The translations under genes were made by a program, and so were the position numbers. From positions 112,965 through 176,964 of the forward strand of contig CALSRX010000003.1 of assembly GCA_943788865.1 (NCBI GenBank): a stretch of 64,000 nt of DNA. The letters are read 5' to 3'. Positions 1 through 9,595 of this stretch are shown piece after piece. The notes below the pieces were generated by a model. That model was given only the letters and a program-made list of their open reading frames with translations. It searched no databases and was not told the DNA's origin. The first letter of the stretch is position 1; each line of letters starts with the position of its first letter. Origin of the DNA: an uncultured Polaribacter sp. GTDB taxonomy: Bacteria > Bacteroidota > Bacteroidia > Flavobacteriales > Flavobacteriaceae.

Positions 1-1752
1 GAAAGTTTTACAGATCAAGATGTAGAGAGAATCAAGGCAGGTCTAGAAACTAGTTTTTATAATTCAATAAGTAGTGTTTTAGGGAAATCTTTTCAATTAG
101 CTCAATACAATGTTTTTGCTGGTGATCCTGGTTTTATAACCGAAGATATTGAGAACATTAAAAAAGTAACTAAAAAAGATATTATTAGAGTATACAATAA
201 GTATATAAAAGATAAGCCATACGTTATCACCAGTTTTGTTCCTAAAGGGAAATTAGAATTAGCAGCTAATAACTCTAAAAAAGCAGCGATAGTTGAAGAG
301 GTAATTAAAGAGAATGTAGATGTAAAAATTGCAGACAAAAATAATAAAGTTGAAAAATCACCTTCTAAATTTGATAGATCTGTAGCTCCTACAGCAGGAA
401 AATCACCAAAATTAAATATTCCAGAATCATGGTCAGTAACATTAGAAAACGACATGAAAGTTTTAGGAATTAAACAAACAGAAATTCCAATCGTTAATTT
501 CAGCATTGTTATAGATGGGGGTCATTTATTAGACTCTTTTGATAAAAACGGAGTAGCAAATTTGATGACAGATATTTTGATGGAAGGAACTGCCAACAAA
601 ACCCCTTTACAATTAGAAGAAGAGATTACTCTTTTAGGCGCTTCTATTAATATGTTTTCTGGAAATGAATCAATTACCATTAGAGGAAATACACTAGTAA
701 GAAACTTTGATAAAACAATGAAACTAGTAGAAGAGATCCTTCTAGAGCCAAGATGGGATGAAGAAGAATTAAAAAGAATCAAAACAAGTACTATTAATAG
801 TATAAAACGTTCTTCAGCTAACCCTAATTTTGTTGCTAGAAATGTTTCGAACAAACTTTTATATGGTGAGAAACATATTTTTGCATATCCAATAAGTGGA
901 ACTGTAGAATCAATTGAAGCGATTACCATGGACGATTTAAAAGCTTTTTATGAAAAGAACTTTTCACCATCTGTGAGTAAATTCCACATTGTAGGAAATA
1001 TTGATAAAGAAACAGTTACTGCTACTTTAGCTAGTTTAGAAAAGAAATGGGAAAGCAAAGAGGTTGTAATTCCAACATTTGAAATGAACTCAGACAGAAA
1101 TAAATCATCACTATATTTTGTAGATATTCCAAATGCAAAACAGTCTGTAATTAATATTGGTTATTTATCAATGGCTAGAACAGATCCAGATTATTTTGCA
1201 GCTACTGTAATGAATTATAAATTAGGAGGTTCTTTTTCTGGAAATGTAAATCTAATTTTAAGAGAAGAGAAAGGGTATACTTATGGAGCATCTACAGGTT
1301 TTAGTGGTACTAAAATAAGAGGGACTTTTAATGCGTCTTCAAGTGTTAGAACCAATACAACATTTGAATCTGTAAATATTTTTAGAGATGAAATTAATAA
1401 GTATAAAAACGGAATTTCTCAAGAGGATTTAGATTTTACTAAAAACGCATTAATAAAATCTAACGCTAGACGTTTTGAAACTCAAGGTGCTTTACTAGGA
1501 ATGCTTCAAAATATTAGCAATTACAATCTTTCACCAGATTATATTGCAAATGAAGAAGATATTATTAGAAATATGACCTTAGAACAGCACAAGGCATTAG
1601 TTAATAAGTATTTAGATGCCTCTAAAATGGGTTATTTAGTTGTAGGTGATGCAGCTACTCAGTTTGCAAAGTTTAAAAATGCTGGTTTTGATGAAGTAAT
1701 TTTATTAGATAAAGACGGGAAACAATTAAAATTGTCAAAAATTAAACTTTAA
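1..1752 (+). CDS. M16 family zinc metallopeptidase, C-terminal 583 residues (5' end outside window)
   Basis: The reading frame is open from base 1, so this is the 3' part of a longer gene. The internal Met codon at 454 is not the start. The visible protein holds the end of one M16 half (about residues 1-150) and a complete second M16 half. The second half has the family fold, with a GGSFSGNVNLILREEKGYTYGA-like R/Y region near residues 410-430. Where the zinc motif HxxEH would be, it reads ANLMTDILMEGT, so this half is catalytically dead. In two-domain M16 proteases (pitrilysin or processing-peptidase type) the active half is N-terminal, which would lie upstream of the window. Probably periplasmic, but the signal peptide cannot be seen. 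A strong terminator follows. Confidence 0.85.
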   Translation, partial: ESFTDQDVERIKAGLETSFYNSISSVLGKSFQLAQYNVFAGDPGFITEDIENIKKVTKKDIIRVYNKYIKDKPYVITSFVPKGKLELAANNSKKAAIVEEVIKENVDVKIADKNNKVEKSPSKFDRSVAPTAGKSPKLNIPESWSVTLENDMKVLGIKQTEIPIVNFSIVIDGGHLLDSFDKNGVANLMTDILMEGTANKTPLQLEEEITLLGASINMFSGNESITIRGNTLVRNFDKTMKLVEEILLEPRWDEEELKRIKTSTINSIKRSSANPNFVARNVSNKLLYGEKHIFAYPISGTVESIEAITMDDLKAFYEKNFSPSVSKFHIVGNIDKETVTATLASLEKKWESKEVVIPTFEMNSDRNKSSLYFVDIPNAKQSVINIGYLSMARTDPDYFAATVMNYKLGGSFSGNVNLILREEKGYTYGASTGFSGTKIRGTFNASSSVRTNTTFESVNIFRDEINKYKNGISQEDLDFTKNALIKSNARRFETQGALLGMLQNISNYNLSPDYIANEEDIIRNMTLEQHKALVNKYLDASKMGYLVVGDAATQFAKFKNAGFDEVILLDKDGKQLKLSKIKL

Positions 1753-1773
1753 AAAAATTTATATCAATAAAAA

Positions 1774-1797
1774 AAGGTGTGATGAATATCACACCTT
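1774..1797 (+). terminator. Rho-independent terminator after the M16 peptidase gene
   Basis: A perfect 10-bp stem (AAGGTGTGAT / ATCACACCTT) with a 4-nt GAAT loop is preceded by an A run and followed by a T run. It starts 21 nt after the M16 stop codon. Confidence 0.9.
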
Positions 1798-1870
1798 TTT
1801 TTATTTTAAGAGAAAAATCTAATTTATCTTAGCCAAAGATTAGAAAAAAAATTTGTGAACAAATACTATT

Positions 1871-3460
1871 ATGAAATCAATTTTAGAAGTACCTGAAAAA
1901 TATAGATTTTCTCAGGTATTAGAGCAAAATACTTATTTAATTAATGGTAAATTAAAATATTGGCCTGGTCACCGAACCAATGTTTATTCTCCTATTTATC
2001 TTGAGAATAGTCAAGGGAAATTAGCACCAACTTTATTAGGAACAATTCCGAGTCTTACAGAAAAAGAAGCATTAGAAGCATTAGATTCAGCATATAATGC
2101 TTATGATAAAGGTAGAGGAGAATGGCCTACCATGAAAGTAGAAGAACGTATTCTCTGTATAGAAAATTTCACAAAATTAATGTTGGAAACTAGAGATGAA
2201 GTAGTAACGTTTTTGATGTGGGAAATAGGCAAGCCTTATAATGAATCTTGTGATGAATTTGATAGAACTATAGAGTATATAAATGACACCATTTCAACCT
2301 TAAAAGAAATGGATCAAAAACACTCAGAGATTAAAAATCACAGCGGAATTTTAGCACAAGTTCGTAGAGCTCCGTTAGGAGTTGTGTTGTGTTTGAGCCC
2401 ATATAATTACCCTTTAAATGAAACTTTTTGCTTGTTAATTCCTGCATTAATTATGGGAAACACAACCATCTTTAAACCAGCTAAACACGGAATTTTATTA
2501 TTATCTCCTTTGCTAGAAGCATTTCAAAAAAGTTTCCCGAAAGGTGTGGTAAACATTATTTATGGAAGTGGAAGAATTTTAGCAACTCCGATTTTAAAAT
2601 CAGGAAAAGTGGATGTATTAGCGTTGATTGGAAATAGCAAATCGGCAAATATTTTACAAGAACACCACCCAAAGAAAAATAGATTACGGTTGGTTTTAGG
2701 TTTGGAAGCTAAAAATCCGGGAATTGTATTGCCAGATTGCGATTTAGATTTGGCGGTTAAAGAATGTGTTTTAGGTTCTTTGGCATTTAACGGACAACGA
2801 TGTACAGCGCTTAAAATTTTATTTGTGCATGAAGATATTGTAGCAGAATTTAATCAAAAATTTGTTGAAGAAGTTCAAAAATTAAAAGGAGGATTGCCTT
2901 GGGAAGAGAATGTAAAAATTACACCATTACCAGAGCCCAATAAACCAATTTATATTCAAGAATTAATTGATGATGCGAAATCAAAAGGAGCAAAAATTTT
3001 GAATAAAAATGGAGGAGAAACAACATTAAGTTTTGTAAATCCAGTAGTTTTATATCCAGTAAATAAAACTATGAAAGTGTATGAAGAAGAGCAGTTTGGT
3101 CCAGTTGTTCCTATTTTATCATTTAAAAATATTCAAGAACCGCTAGACTATATCTCTGAATCTAACTACGGACAACAAGTAAGTTTGTTTAGTAACAATC
3201 CTAATTCATTAGCACCATTAATAGACTCATTGGTTAATCAAGTTTGTAGGGTAAATATCAACACAAAATGTCAACGTGGTCCAGATGTGTTGCCATTTGT
3301 TGGAAGAAAAGATTCTGCCGTAAGTACTTTAAGTGTGTATGATGCATTAAGAACTTTTTCAATCAGAACTTTAGTTGCATTTAGAAGTAACGCATCAAAT
3401 GATAAAATCTTGACAGATTTATTAGAAAGTAACGCTTCTAACTTTTTAAGAAAAAAATAA
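1871..3460 (+). CDS. gapN: NADP-dependent aldehyde dehydrogenase, GapN-like (non-phosphorylating glyceraldehyde-3-phosphate dehydrogenase)
   Basis: 529 residues, a full-length aldehyde dehydrogenase. The catalytic residues are visible: Asn179 in SPYNYPLN, Glu279 in GLEAKNPG and Cys311 in [10 protein letters not shown]. The FNGQRCTA context and the [12 protein letters not shown] segment are typical of GapN, which oxidises glyceraldehyde-3-phosphate directly to 3-phosphoglycerate and yields NADPH. Cytoplasmic. The start at 1871 sits about 70 nt after the upstream terminator, so the gene is probably a single transcription unit. The family assignment is firm. The substrate is inferred from motif similarity, and another aldehyde is possible. 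Confidence 0.78.
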   Translation: MKSILEVPEKYRFSQVLEQNTYLINGKLKYWPGHRTNVYSPIYLENSQGKLAPTLLGTIPSLTEKEALEALDSAYNAYDKGRGEWPTMKVEERILCIENFTKLMLETRDEVVTFLMWEIGKPYNESCDEFDRTIEYINDTISTLKEMDQKHSEIKNHSGILAQVRRAPLGVVLCLSPYNYPLNETFCLLIPALIMGNTTIFKPAKHGILLLSPLLEAFQKSFPKGVVNIIYGSGRILATPILKSGKVDVLALIGNSKSANILQEHHPKKNRLRLVLGLEAKNPGIVLPDCDLDLAVKECVLGSLAFNGQRCTALKILFVHEDIVAEFNQKFVEEVQKLKGGLPWEENVKITPLPEPNKPIYIQELIDDAKSKGAKILNKNGGETTLSFVNPVVLYPVNKTMKVYEEEQFGPVVPILSFKNIQEPLDYISESNYGQQVSLFSNNPNSLAPLIDSLVNQVCRVNINTKCQRGPDVLPFVGRKDSAVSTLSVYDALRTFSIRTLVAFRSNASNDKILTDLLESNASNFLRKK

Positions 3461-3492
3461 AAAAGAGTCATTTCTTAAGAAATGACTCTTTT
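3461..3492. terminator. Bidirectional terminator between gapN and leuB
   Basis: A perfect 32-bp palindrome begins with AAAAGAGTCATTTCTT and is mirrored exactly. It has A and T runs on both sides and lies between the convergent gapN and leuB genes. It begins immediately after the gapN stop codon, so it can terminate both transcripts. Confidence 0.88.
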
Positions 3493-3506
3493 AGATAAAA
3501 TACAGA

Positions 3507-4628
3507 CTAAATAATAGTACTCTGACCCATATAGATATTTTGAAAATTTAAATTACTTTCGTCTTGATTTTCAATATAATCAGCAATAAAATCTCCTACT
3601 TTAGAGGTAGATGCTGAGAACGAATTTTTTCCTTTAATATCTTCTGTTGTAATCCCTAAAACCAATGACTTTTCTACAGCTCTTTCTATAGCATTAGCTT
3701 CTATAAACAACCCTAAATGTTTTAATAACAATGCAGCAGATAAAATTGAGGCTAATGGGTTTGCAATGTCTTTTCCTGTTGCTTGTGGAAACGAACCATG
3801 AATGGGCTCAAATAAAGCATTCCCTTTTCCAACAGAAGAAGAGGCTAATAAACCTATAGATCCTCCAATAACACTTGCCTCGTCACTAATTATATCACCA
3901 AAAAGATTTTCAGTTAAAATAACATCAAATTGTTTTGGATTTAATATTAGTTGCATTGCAGCATTGTCTACAAACAAGAAATCTAAAGTTACATCTGGAT
4001 ATTGAATTGCTAATTCTGTTACAGTCTTTCTCCATAAACGAGAAGTTTCTAAGACGTTGGCTTTATCGACCAATGTTAGTTTTTTTCTACGAGTTTGTGC
4101 TTCTTTAAAAGCCAAATGCGCAATGCGCTCTATTTCTTCAACTGAATAAGAGCAACCATCAAAAGCAACTTGACCATCGTCACTTAATTCTTTTATGCCA
4201 AAGTATATCCCTCCTGTTAATTCTCTAAAAATAGAAATATCAGTTCCTTTTATAATCTCTTTTTTTAAGGGCGAATTCGCTATCAATTGATCGTAAGCCT
4301 TTACAGGTCTTACATTACAAAACAACCCTAACTCTTTACGTAATTTAAGTAATCCTTGTTCTGGTCTTACTTTCGCAGTCGGATCATTATCATACTTTGG
4401 ATGACCAATTGCACCAAATAATATTGCATCAGATTTTTTGCATATAGATAAGGTTTCATTGGGTAATGGATTTCCTGTTTTATCAATTGAACAAGCACCC
4501 ATTAAGGCTTCTTTGTAGATAAATGTGTGATTGTATACATCTGCAATTGCATTCAATGCTTTTTTTGCTTGCGCTATAACTTCTGGCCCAATTCCATCTC
4601 CTGGAATTACTGCAATCGTATATTTCAT
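3507..4628 (-). CDS. leuB: 3-isopropylmalate dehydrogenase
   Basis: 373 residues, the usual LeuB length. It oxidises and decarboxylates 3-isopropylmalate to 4-methyl-2-oxopentanoate with NAD+, the third leucine-specific step. Visible signatures are IPGDGIGPEV at residues 8-17, a RELTGGIYFG loop, LFVDNAAMQL, and NLFGDIISDEASVIGGSIG, which carries the metal-binding aspartates. It is the last gene of a leuA-leuC-leuD-leuB unit on the minus strand. A 135-nt gap containing a structured repeat separates it from leuD, whereas the other junctions overlap. The extended C-terminal tail after the conserved core (NIYMGQSTII) is variable sequence. Confidence 0.96.
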   Translation of the reverse strand: MKYTIAVIPGDGIGPEVIAQAKKALNAIADVYNHTFIYKEALMGACSIDKTGNPLPNETLSICKKSDAILFGAIGHPKYDNDPTAKVRPEQGLLKLRKELGLFCNVRPVKAYDQLIANSPLKKEIIKGTDISIFRELTGGIYFGIKELSDDGQVAFDGCSYSVEEIERIAHLAFKEAQTRRKKLTLVDKANVLETSRLWRKTVTELAIQYPDVTLDFLFVDNAAMQLILNPKQFDVILTENLFGDIISDEASVIGGSIGLLASSSVGKGNALFEPIHGSFPQATGKDIANPLASILSAALLLKHLGLFIEANAIERAVEKSLVLGITTEDIKGKNSFSASTSKVGDFIADYIENQDESNLNFQNIYMGQSTII

Positions 4629-4640
4629 ATTTTTTTATTT

Positions 4641-4751
4641 GGGCGTTACCACATGGGTCGCGCTTTTCATTATATCTTTTAACTTGTTCTCGATACTCGC
4701 TCCGCGAACTCGAACTAACATTAAAAGGATGTCACTTCAATCGCTAACGCA
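4641..4751. repeat. Dispersed structured intergenic element in the leu operon, bounded by GCGTTA/TAACGC
   Basis: The leuD-leuB spacer holds an unusually GC-rich, non-coding block. It begins GGGCGTTACC and ends TCGCTAACGC, so GCGTTA at one edge is mirrored by TAACGC at the other. A second motif family (GTTCTCGA...TCGAACTAACA, 4686-4720) is nested inside and is related to the element at 39211-39235. From general knowledge, blocks of the form GGGCGTTACC...GGGTCGCGCTTT...AAAAGGAT...TTCAATC.CTAACGC recur between genes in many flavobacterial genomes. That resemblance is recalled, not computed. It could be a MITE-like element or a structured RNA segment of the leu mRNA. Confidence 0.6.
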
Positions 4752-4763
4752 ACTAGAACTATT

Positions 4764-5345
4764 TTATAGCATTTGAGTTTCAAATTCGGCTATTTTTTCT
4801 TTCTTACTGATTAAATAATCAATGTCATCATAACCATTTAGCAAGCAAGTTTTCTTGTAAGCATCAATTTCAAAAGAAGCATTTCCTATTTCAGATTCAA
4901 TAGTTTGTTCTTCTAAATTCACGATAACTTCTGATGTAGGATTTTCCTCTAGATGCACAATTAATTTTTTCAAATATTCTTCGGTAACCTGCACGGGTAA
5001 TAATCCGTTATTCAATGCATTCCCTTTAAAAATATCAGCAAAAAAACTACTTACAATTACTTTAAATCCATAGCCTACCAAAGCCCAAGCGGCATGTTCT
5101 CTACTAGAACCACAACCAAAATTATCTCCTGCTACTAATATACTTCCGCTATATTTTGTATTGTTTAAAGGAAACTCTTTATTGATGGTTCCGTCTTTAT
5201 GAAATCGCCAATCTCTAAAAACTTGTTCGCCAAAACCTAATTTATCCGTTGCCTTTAAAAAGCGAGCAGGTATAATTTGATCAGTATCAATATTTTCTGT
5301 TGCTAACGGAACAGCTTTAGATGTTAATTGTATAAACTTCTCCAT
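4764..5345 (-). CDS. leuD: 3-isopropylmalate dehydratase small subunit
   Basis: 193 residues, the swivel-domain subunit that pairs with LeuC to isomerise 2- to 3-isopropylmalate. Visible features are [14 protein letters not shown] near residues 18-31 and the conserved [11 protein letters not shown] segment near residue 75, which binds substrate. The ATG at 5345 overlaps the last base of the leuC stop codon, indicating translational coupling and 1:1 production of the two subunits. Length and motifs match the family. Confidence 0.96.
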   Translation of the reverse strand: MEKFIQLTSKAVPLATENIDTDQIIPARFLKATDKLGFGEQVFRDWRFHKDGTINKEFPLNNTKYSGSILVAGDNFGCGSSREHAAWALVGYGFKVIVSSFFADIFKGNALNNGLLPVQVTEEYLKKLIVHLEENPTSEVIVNLEEQTIESEIGNASFEIDAYKKTCLLNGYDDIDYLISKKEKIAEFETQML

Positions 5346-6727
5346 TAGTTTAAATGTTTAGTAATGTCAATAATTTTACCTTCAACAGCAGTTGCAGCTG
5401 CAACCAATGGGCTTGCCAATAAAGTTCGGGAGCCTTGACCCTGCCTACCTTCAAAATTTCTGTTTGATGTAGATACACAGTATTCTCCTTCCGGAATTTT
5501 ATCATCATTCATTGCTAAACAAGCAGAACATCCAGGTTGTCTTAACGTAAAGCCGGCGGCTTCAAAAGTGGCTTTCAAACCTTCTTCGGTAATTTGTTTT
5601 GCAACTCGTTGCGATCCAGGAACTAACCAAGCTGTTACATTTTCGGCTTTTTGTTTTCCTTTTATATAGTTAGCTGCAACTCTAAAATCTTCAATTCTAG
5701 AATTTGTACAACTTCCAATAAACACATAATTAATTGGGGTATCAATCAAGGATTTCCCTTTTTCAAAATCCATATAGGTCAATGATTTTTCAAAAGAACT
5801 TTCATCCTTGTTTGGAATCTTTTCAGAAATTTTAATTCCCATTCCTGGATTTGTTCCAAAAGTGATCATTGGTTCAATATCTGAAGCATCTATTACATAT
5901 TCTTTATCAAATTCAGCTCCTTCATCTGTAGCTAAGGTTTTCCACTTTGCTACTTTTTCATCAAAATCAGTTCCTTTTGGAGCAAATTCTTTTCCTTTGA
6001 TATAGTTAAATGTTGTCTGATCTGGAGCAATCATTCCGCCTCTAGCACCCATCTCAATACTCATATTGCAAACGGTCATTCTGCCTTCCATGCTCATATT
6101 TTCAAAAACATCACCAGCATACTCGCAAAAATAACCGGTACCTGAATTGGTTCCTAACTTAGCAATGATATATAAAATAACATCTTTAGGAAGGACACCT
6201 TTTTTTAATTGTCCATTAACGAGTACCCTCATTTTTTTAGGTTTTTCTAAAAGCAAGCATTGGCTCGCAAAAACCTGTGCTACTTGACTTGTTCCAATAC
6301 CAAAGGCAATGGTTCCGAATGCACCATGGGTTGATGTATGAGAATCTCCACAAACCATGGTCATTCCAGGTTGTGTGATGCCCAATTCAGGTGCTATTAC
6401 ATGTACAATTCCATTGTTTTCATGTCCCAAACCATACAAAGGAATATTGTTCTTAAGACAATTTTTAGTTAGCTGTTCTAACTGGTTTCTAGAAAGTGCA
6501 TCCTTTATGGGTAAATGTTGATTGATTGTGGGCGTATTGTGATCTGCTGTAGCCACAATTTTATCGGGTCTCGCAATTGGGATCCCTCTTTTTTCTAATT
6601 CTTCAAAAGCCTGTGGACTTGTTACCTCATGAATTAAATGTGTATCTATATATAATATTTGTGGACCATTTTCTATTGCATCAACTACATGGGCATCCCA
6701 AACCTTATCAAAGAGTGTTTTTCTCAT
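5345..6727 (-). CDS. leuC: 3-isopropylmalate dehydratase large subunit
   Basis: 460 residues, an aconitase-family [4Fe-4S] enzyme. Cluster cysteines are visible in [16 protein letters not shown] (about residue 336) and in [12 protein letters not shown] (about residues 396-399). The [14 protein letters not shown] substrate-site motif lies near residue 125. It works with LeuD in leucine synthesis. Its ATG lies inside the 3' end of leuA (4-nt overlap), and its stop overlaps leuD by 1 nt, so leuA-leuC-leuD is tightly coupled. Confidence 0.97.
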   Translation of the reverse strand: MRKTLFDKVWDAHVVDAIENGPQILYIDTHLIHEVTSPQAFEELEKRGIPIARPDKIVATADHNTPTINQHLPIKDALSRNQLEQLTKNCLKNNIPLYGLGHENNGIVHVIAPELGITQPGMTMVCGDSHTSTHGAFGTIAFGIGTSQVAQVFASQCLLLEKPKKMRVLVNGQLKKGVLPKDVILYIIAKLGTNSGTGYFCEYAGDVFENMSMEGRMTVCNMSIEMGARGGMIAPDQTTFNYIKGKEFAPKGTDFDEKVAKWKTLATDEGAEFDKEYVIDASDIEPMITFGTNPGMGIKISEKIPNKDESSFEKSLTYMDFEKGKSLIDTPINYVFIGSCTNSRIEDFRVAANYIKGKQKAENVTAWLVPGSQRVAKQITEEGLKATFEAAGFTLRQPGCSACLAMNDDKIPEGEYCVSTSNRNFEGRQGQGSRTLLASPLVAAATAVEGKIIDITKHLN

Positions 6728-7902
6728 GATGCAATGGCTATTTTTGAAAACTTATTAACGTTTTTCATGATAGAATGTAAGTCTGTATCGTGAATTTCTT
6801 TTTGAATATCTGCTATTTGTAGGAAGTAATTATAGGCTTTGTCTAATTGAATTTTTGTTAACTCGTAACCAATTTTTTTAGCTCTATAGGCTAAGGCAGC
6901 TCTTCCGCTTCTAGCAGTTAATACAATTGCACTTTCTGTAACACCAACATCTTCTGGATTCATGATTTCATAGGTTTCTCTATTTTTAATGACCCCATCT
7001 TGATGTATTCCAGAGCTATGCGCAAAAGCATTGGCTCCAACAATAGCTTTGTTAGGCTGTACAGGCATTCCCATTTTTTCTCTAACCATCATACTGGTAT
7101 CATAAAGCAATTGGGAATTGATATTGGTTTCTAAGTTTAAAGTTGGATGTTGTTTTAAAATCATTACAACTTCTTCCAAAGCAGTATTCCCGGCACGTTC
7201 TCCGATACCATTTATGGTACATTCAATTTGCCTAGCACCATTGATAGCTCCTGCAATAGAGTTTGCTGTTGCCATGCCCAAATCATTATGACAATGACAA
7301 GAAATAGTTACTTTTTCGATCCCTTTTACATGCTCTTTTAGGTATTTAATTTTTGCGCCATATTCTTCCGGCAAACAATAACCTGTGGTATCAGGTATGT
7401 TCAATACGGTTGCTCCAGCTTTGATTACTTCTTCACAAATCTGCGCTAGGAAAGCATTATCAGTTCTTCCTGCATCTTCGGCATAAAACTCTACATCTTC
7501 TACAAATGATTTTGCATAACGAACCGCAAGTACAGCTCTTGTTACTACTTCTTCTCTACTCGAATTAAATTTATACTTTATATGAGAATCACTGGTGCCA
7601 ATACCTGTATGAATTCTAGGTTTTTTGGCATATTTTAGTGCAGCAGCTGCCACTTCGATATCTTTCTCTACGGCTCTAGTTAAACCACAAACAGTTGCGT
7701 TTTTTACAATTTTAGCAACTTCACTTACAGAATTAAAATCACCTGGACTCGAAACAGGAAAACCTGCTTCAATAACATCTACTCCCATAAAATCCAGTCG
7801 CTCTGCAATGACTAATTTCTGTCTAGTGTCTAGTTTACAACCAGGAACTTGTTCACCATCACGAAGCGTTGTGTCAAAAATTTGTATTTTATTATCTTGC
7901 AT
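6724..7902 (-). CDS. leuA: 2-isopropylmalate synthase, short form lacking the leucine-binding domain
   Basis: 392 residues. It condenses acetyl-CoA with 2-oxoisovalerate, the first step of leucine synthesis. The DRE-TIM barrel signature [13 protein letters not shown] starts at residue 9, and the metal-binding [13 protein letters not shown] and [13 protein letters not shown] motifs are visible, followed by the SGIHQDGV helix. Classical LeuA is about 500-520 residues and ends in a roughly 120-residue regulatory domain that binds leucine. Here the protein stops just after the helical linker, so that domain is missing. Either feedback inhibition is absent or it works differently. Homocitrate synthase is an alternative reading, but the leuC-leuD-leuB neighbours favour LeuA. 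Confidence 0.92.
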   Translation of the reverse strand: MQDNKIQIFDTTLRDGEQVPGCKLDTRQKLVIAERLDFMGVDVIEAGFPVSSPGDFNSVSEVAKIVKNATVCGLTRAVEKDIEVAAAALKYAKKPRIHTGIGTSDSHIKYKFNSSREEVVTRAVLAVRYAKSFVEDVEFYAEDAGRTDNAFLAQICEEVIKAGATVLNIPDTTGYCLPEEYGAKIKYLKEHVKGIEKVTISCHCHNDLGMATANSIAGAINGARQIECTINGIGERAGNTALEEVVMILKQHPTLNLETNINSQLLYDTSMMVREKMGMPVQPNKAIVGANAFAHSSGIHQDGVIKNRETYEIMNPEDVGVTESAIVLTARSGRAALAYRAKKIGYELTKIQLDKAYNYFLQIADIQKEIHDTDLHSIMKNVNKFSKIAIAS

Positions 7903-7930
7903 GTGTACTTCTTAATTTTTTAATCAAATT

Positions 7931-7938
7931 CAAATTTA
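7931..7938 (-). promoter_or_regulatory. Candidate -7 promoter element of the leu operon
   Basis: On the minus strand the sequence reads TAAATTTG, an exact match to the Bacteroidota -7 consensus TAnnTTTG. It lies 29 nt upstream of the leuA start. No clear -33 TTG was found at the right spacing, so the call rests on one motif in AT-rich DNA. Confidence 0.4.
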
Positions 7939-8032
7939 TATATTGACTTTTCTAAGAGAGAAAATTATCATAGCCTCTTTACGATGTTTAAAAGAGCTGT
8001 TTATAAAATAAAACTCTGATAATAAGAATATT

Positions 8033-9595
8033 ATGGGTAAATCATTTACGCTAGCCAATAATCAAAACGATGCATTGTTTGAGTTGATTAAATCGTTGTC
8101 AAAATCAGAAAAAAGGCAATTTAATTTGTATGTTGGTAGATTAGGTGGAAATACTGATGCAAAGTTTTTTTCATTATTTAAATTTTTAGAAAAGTTAAAA
8201 ACCTACGATGAACGACAAATTTTAGAGAATGGAATTGTTACCAAACAACAATTGTCAAATTTAAAAGCACATTTATACCGTCAAATCTTAATTAGTTTAC
8301 GTTTAAATCCGGCCCATCAAAATATTAGAATTCAAATCAGAGAGCAATTAGATTTTGCAACCGTTTTATATCAAAAGGGCTTGTACAAACAAAGCTTAAA
8401 ATTGTTAGATAAAGCGAAATCAATGGCAATTGAAAATGAAGAGAAAAATATTGCTTATGAAATTGTTGAACTTGAAAAAGTAATTGAAACACAATACATC
8501 ACAAGAAGTATTAGTTCGAGAGCAGACGTACTTTCTGAACAAGCAAAGATGCTAAGCCAGCAAAATGTAATAACTAGTAAATTATCTAATTTATCATTAC
8601 AACTATATAGTATATTACTAAAAACTGGACCTGCCAGAAACGATGAAGAGTTTGCAAAAATAACGACATACTTTGATGCAAGAATGCCAGAATTTGATTT
8701 TAGCACACTCGGTTTTAGAGAGAAACTTTGGTTGTATAAAGCTCACGTATGGAAGAGTTTTTTACTACAAGATTTTTTAATGTGTTATAAATATTCGCAC
8801 AAATGGATGCAGTTGTTTAGAGGAAATACAAAGCTAATCTCATTACATCCTGTATTTTATTTAAAAGGGAAAAACTATTTACTTGAATCTCTTTTTCTTC
8901 TAAAACATTTTTCGAAATTTAAGGAAGAACTTAATTTTTTTAAAGCGGAAATTAAAAGTCAAGAAATCCCGTTAAACAGCAACACCGAGCTGTTAATTTT
9001 TCAATACTATACGGCAAATCAATTGCATTTACACTTTTTAGAAGGCACATTTAAAGAAGGGGAGTTTTTGGTAAAAGAAATAGAGCAAAAGATTAAAAAA
9101 TATGCATCTAGGTTAGATAATCATCATATTGTAATCTTGTATTATAAGATTGCGTGTTTGTATTTTGGGATGGGTGAAAATAGAAAATGTATTGCTTTTT
9201 TAGCGAAGATTATTGATTCTAAAAATTTACAAGCAGCAGAAGATTTGCAATGTTTTGCAAGGGTTTTAAATTTGATTGCTCATTATGAATGTGGAATGGA
9301 TTATCATTTAGAAAAACAATTTAAAGAGACTTATAAATTCTTACTTAAAATGAAGAATTTACAAGCAGTTCAAAAAGAATTTATTATTTCGATTAAAGCT
9401 TTAAGTGATGTATATCCACATCAAATAAAAAACGAATTCAAAAAAATTCATGTTAGATTGCAGAAGTTTGAAAATCACCCCTATGAGAAACGCGCTTTTC
9501 TTTATTTAGACATTTTGTCTTGGTTAGAAAGTAAAATTGAAAACACTACGATTGGAGAAATTATTCGAAAAAAAGCAACAAGATTAAGTCGTTAA
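8033..9595 (+). CDS. Conserved flavobacterial helical-repeat protein of unknown function
   Basis: 520 residues with no signal peptide or membrane segment, so probably cytoplasmic. The whole length looks alpha-helical and rich in Leu, Lys, Glu and Phe. Paired-helix stretches such as [20 protein letters not shown] and [18 protein letters not shown] resemble degenerate TPR units. The N-terminus (about residues 1-110) resembles a small charged helical domain. No catalytic motif is visible and I do not recognise a named family. It is divergent from leuA. Its stop codon overlaps the metG stop region by 4 nt in convergent orientation. Confidence 0.85.
   Translation: MGKSFTLANNQNDALFELIKSLSKSEKRQFNLYVGRLGGNTDAKFFSLFKFLEKLKTYDERQILENGIVTKQQLSNLKAHLYRQILISLRLNPAHQNIRIQIREQLDFATVLYQKGLYKQSLKLLDKAKSMAIENEEKNIAYEIVELEKVIETQYITRSISSRADVLSEQAKMLSQQNVITSKLSNLSLQLYSILLKTGPARNDEEFAKITTYFDARMPEFDFSTLGFREKLWLYKAHVWKSFLLQDFLMCYKYSHKWMQLFRGNTKLISLHPVFYLKGKNYLLESLFLLKHFSKFKEELNFFKAEIKSQEIPLNSNTELLIFQYYTANQLHLHFLEGTFKEGEFLVKEIEQKIKKYASRLDNHHIVILYYKIACLYFGMGENRKCIAFLAKIIDSKNLQAAEDLQCFARVLNLIAHYECGMDYHLEKQFKETYKFLLKMKNLQAVQKEFIISIKALSDVYPHQIKNEFKKIHVRLQKFENHPYEKRAFLYLDILSWLESKIENTTIGEIIRKKATRLSR

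Noticed and set aside
7903..8032. Possible leucine attenuator or T-box upstream of leuA
   Set aside because: Only an 11-codon frame with one Leu and no terminator hairpin or T-box sequence on the minus strand.
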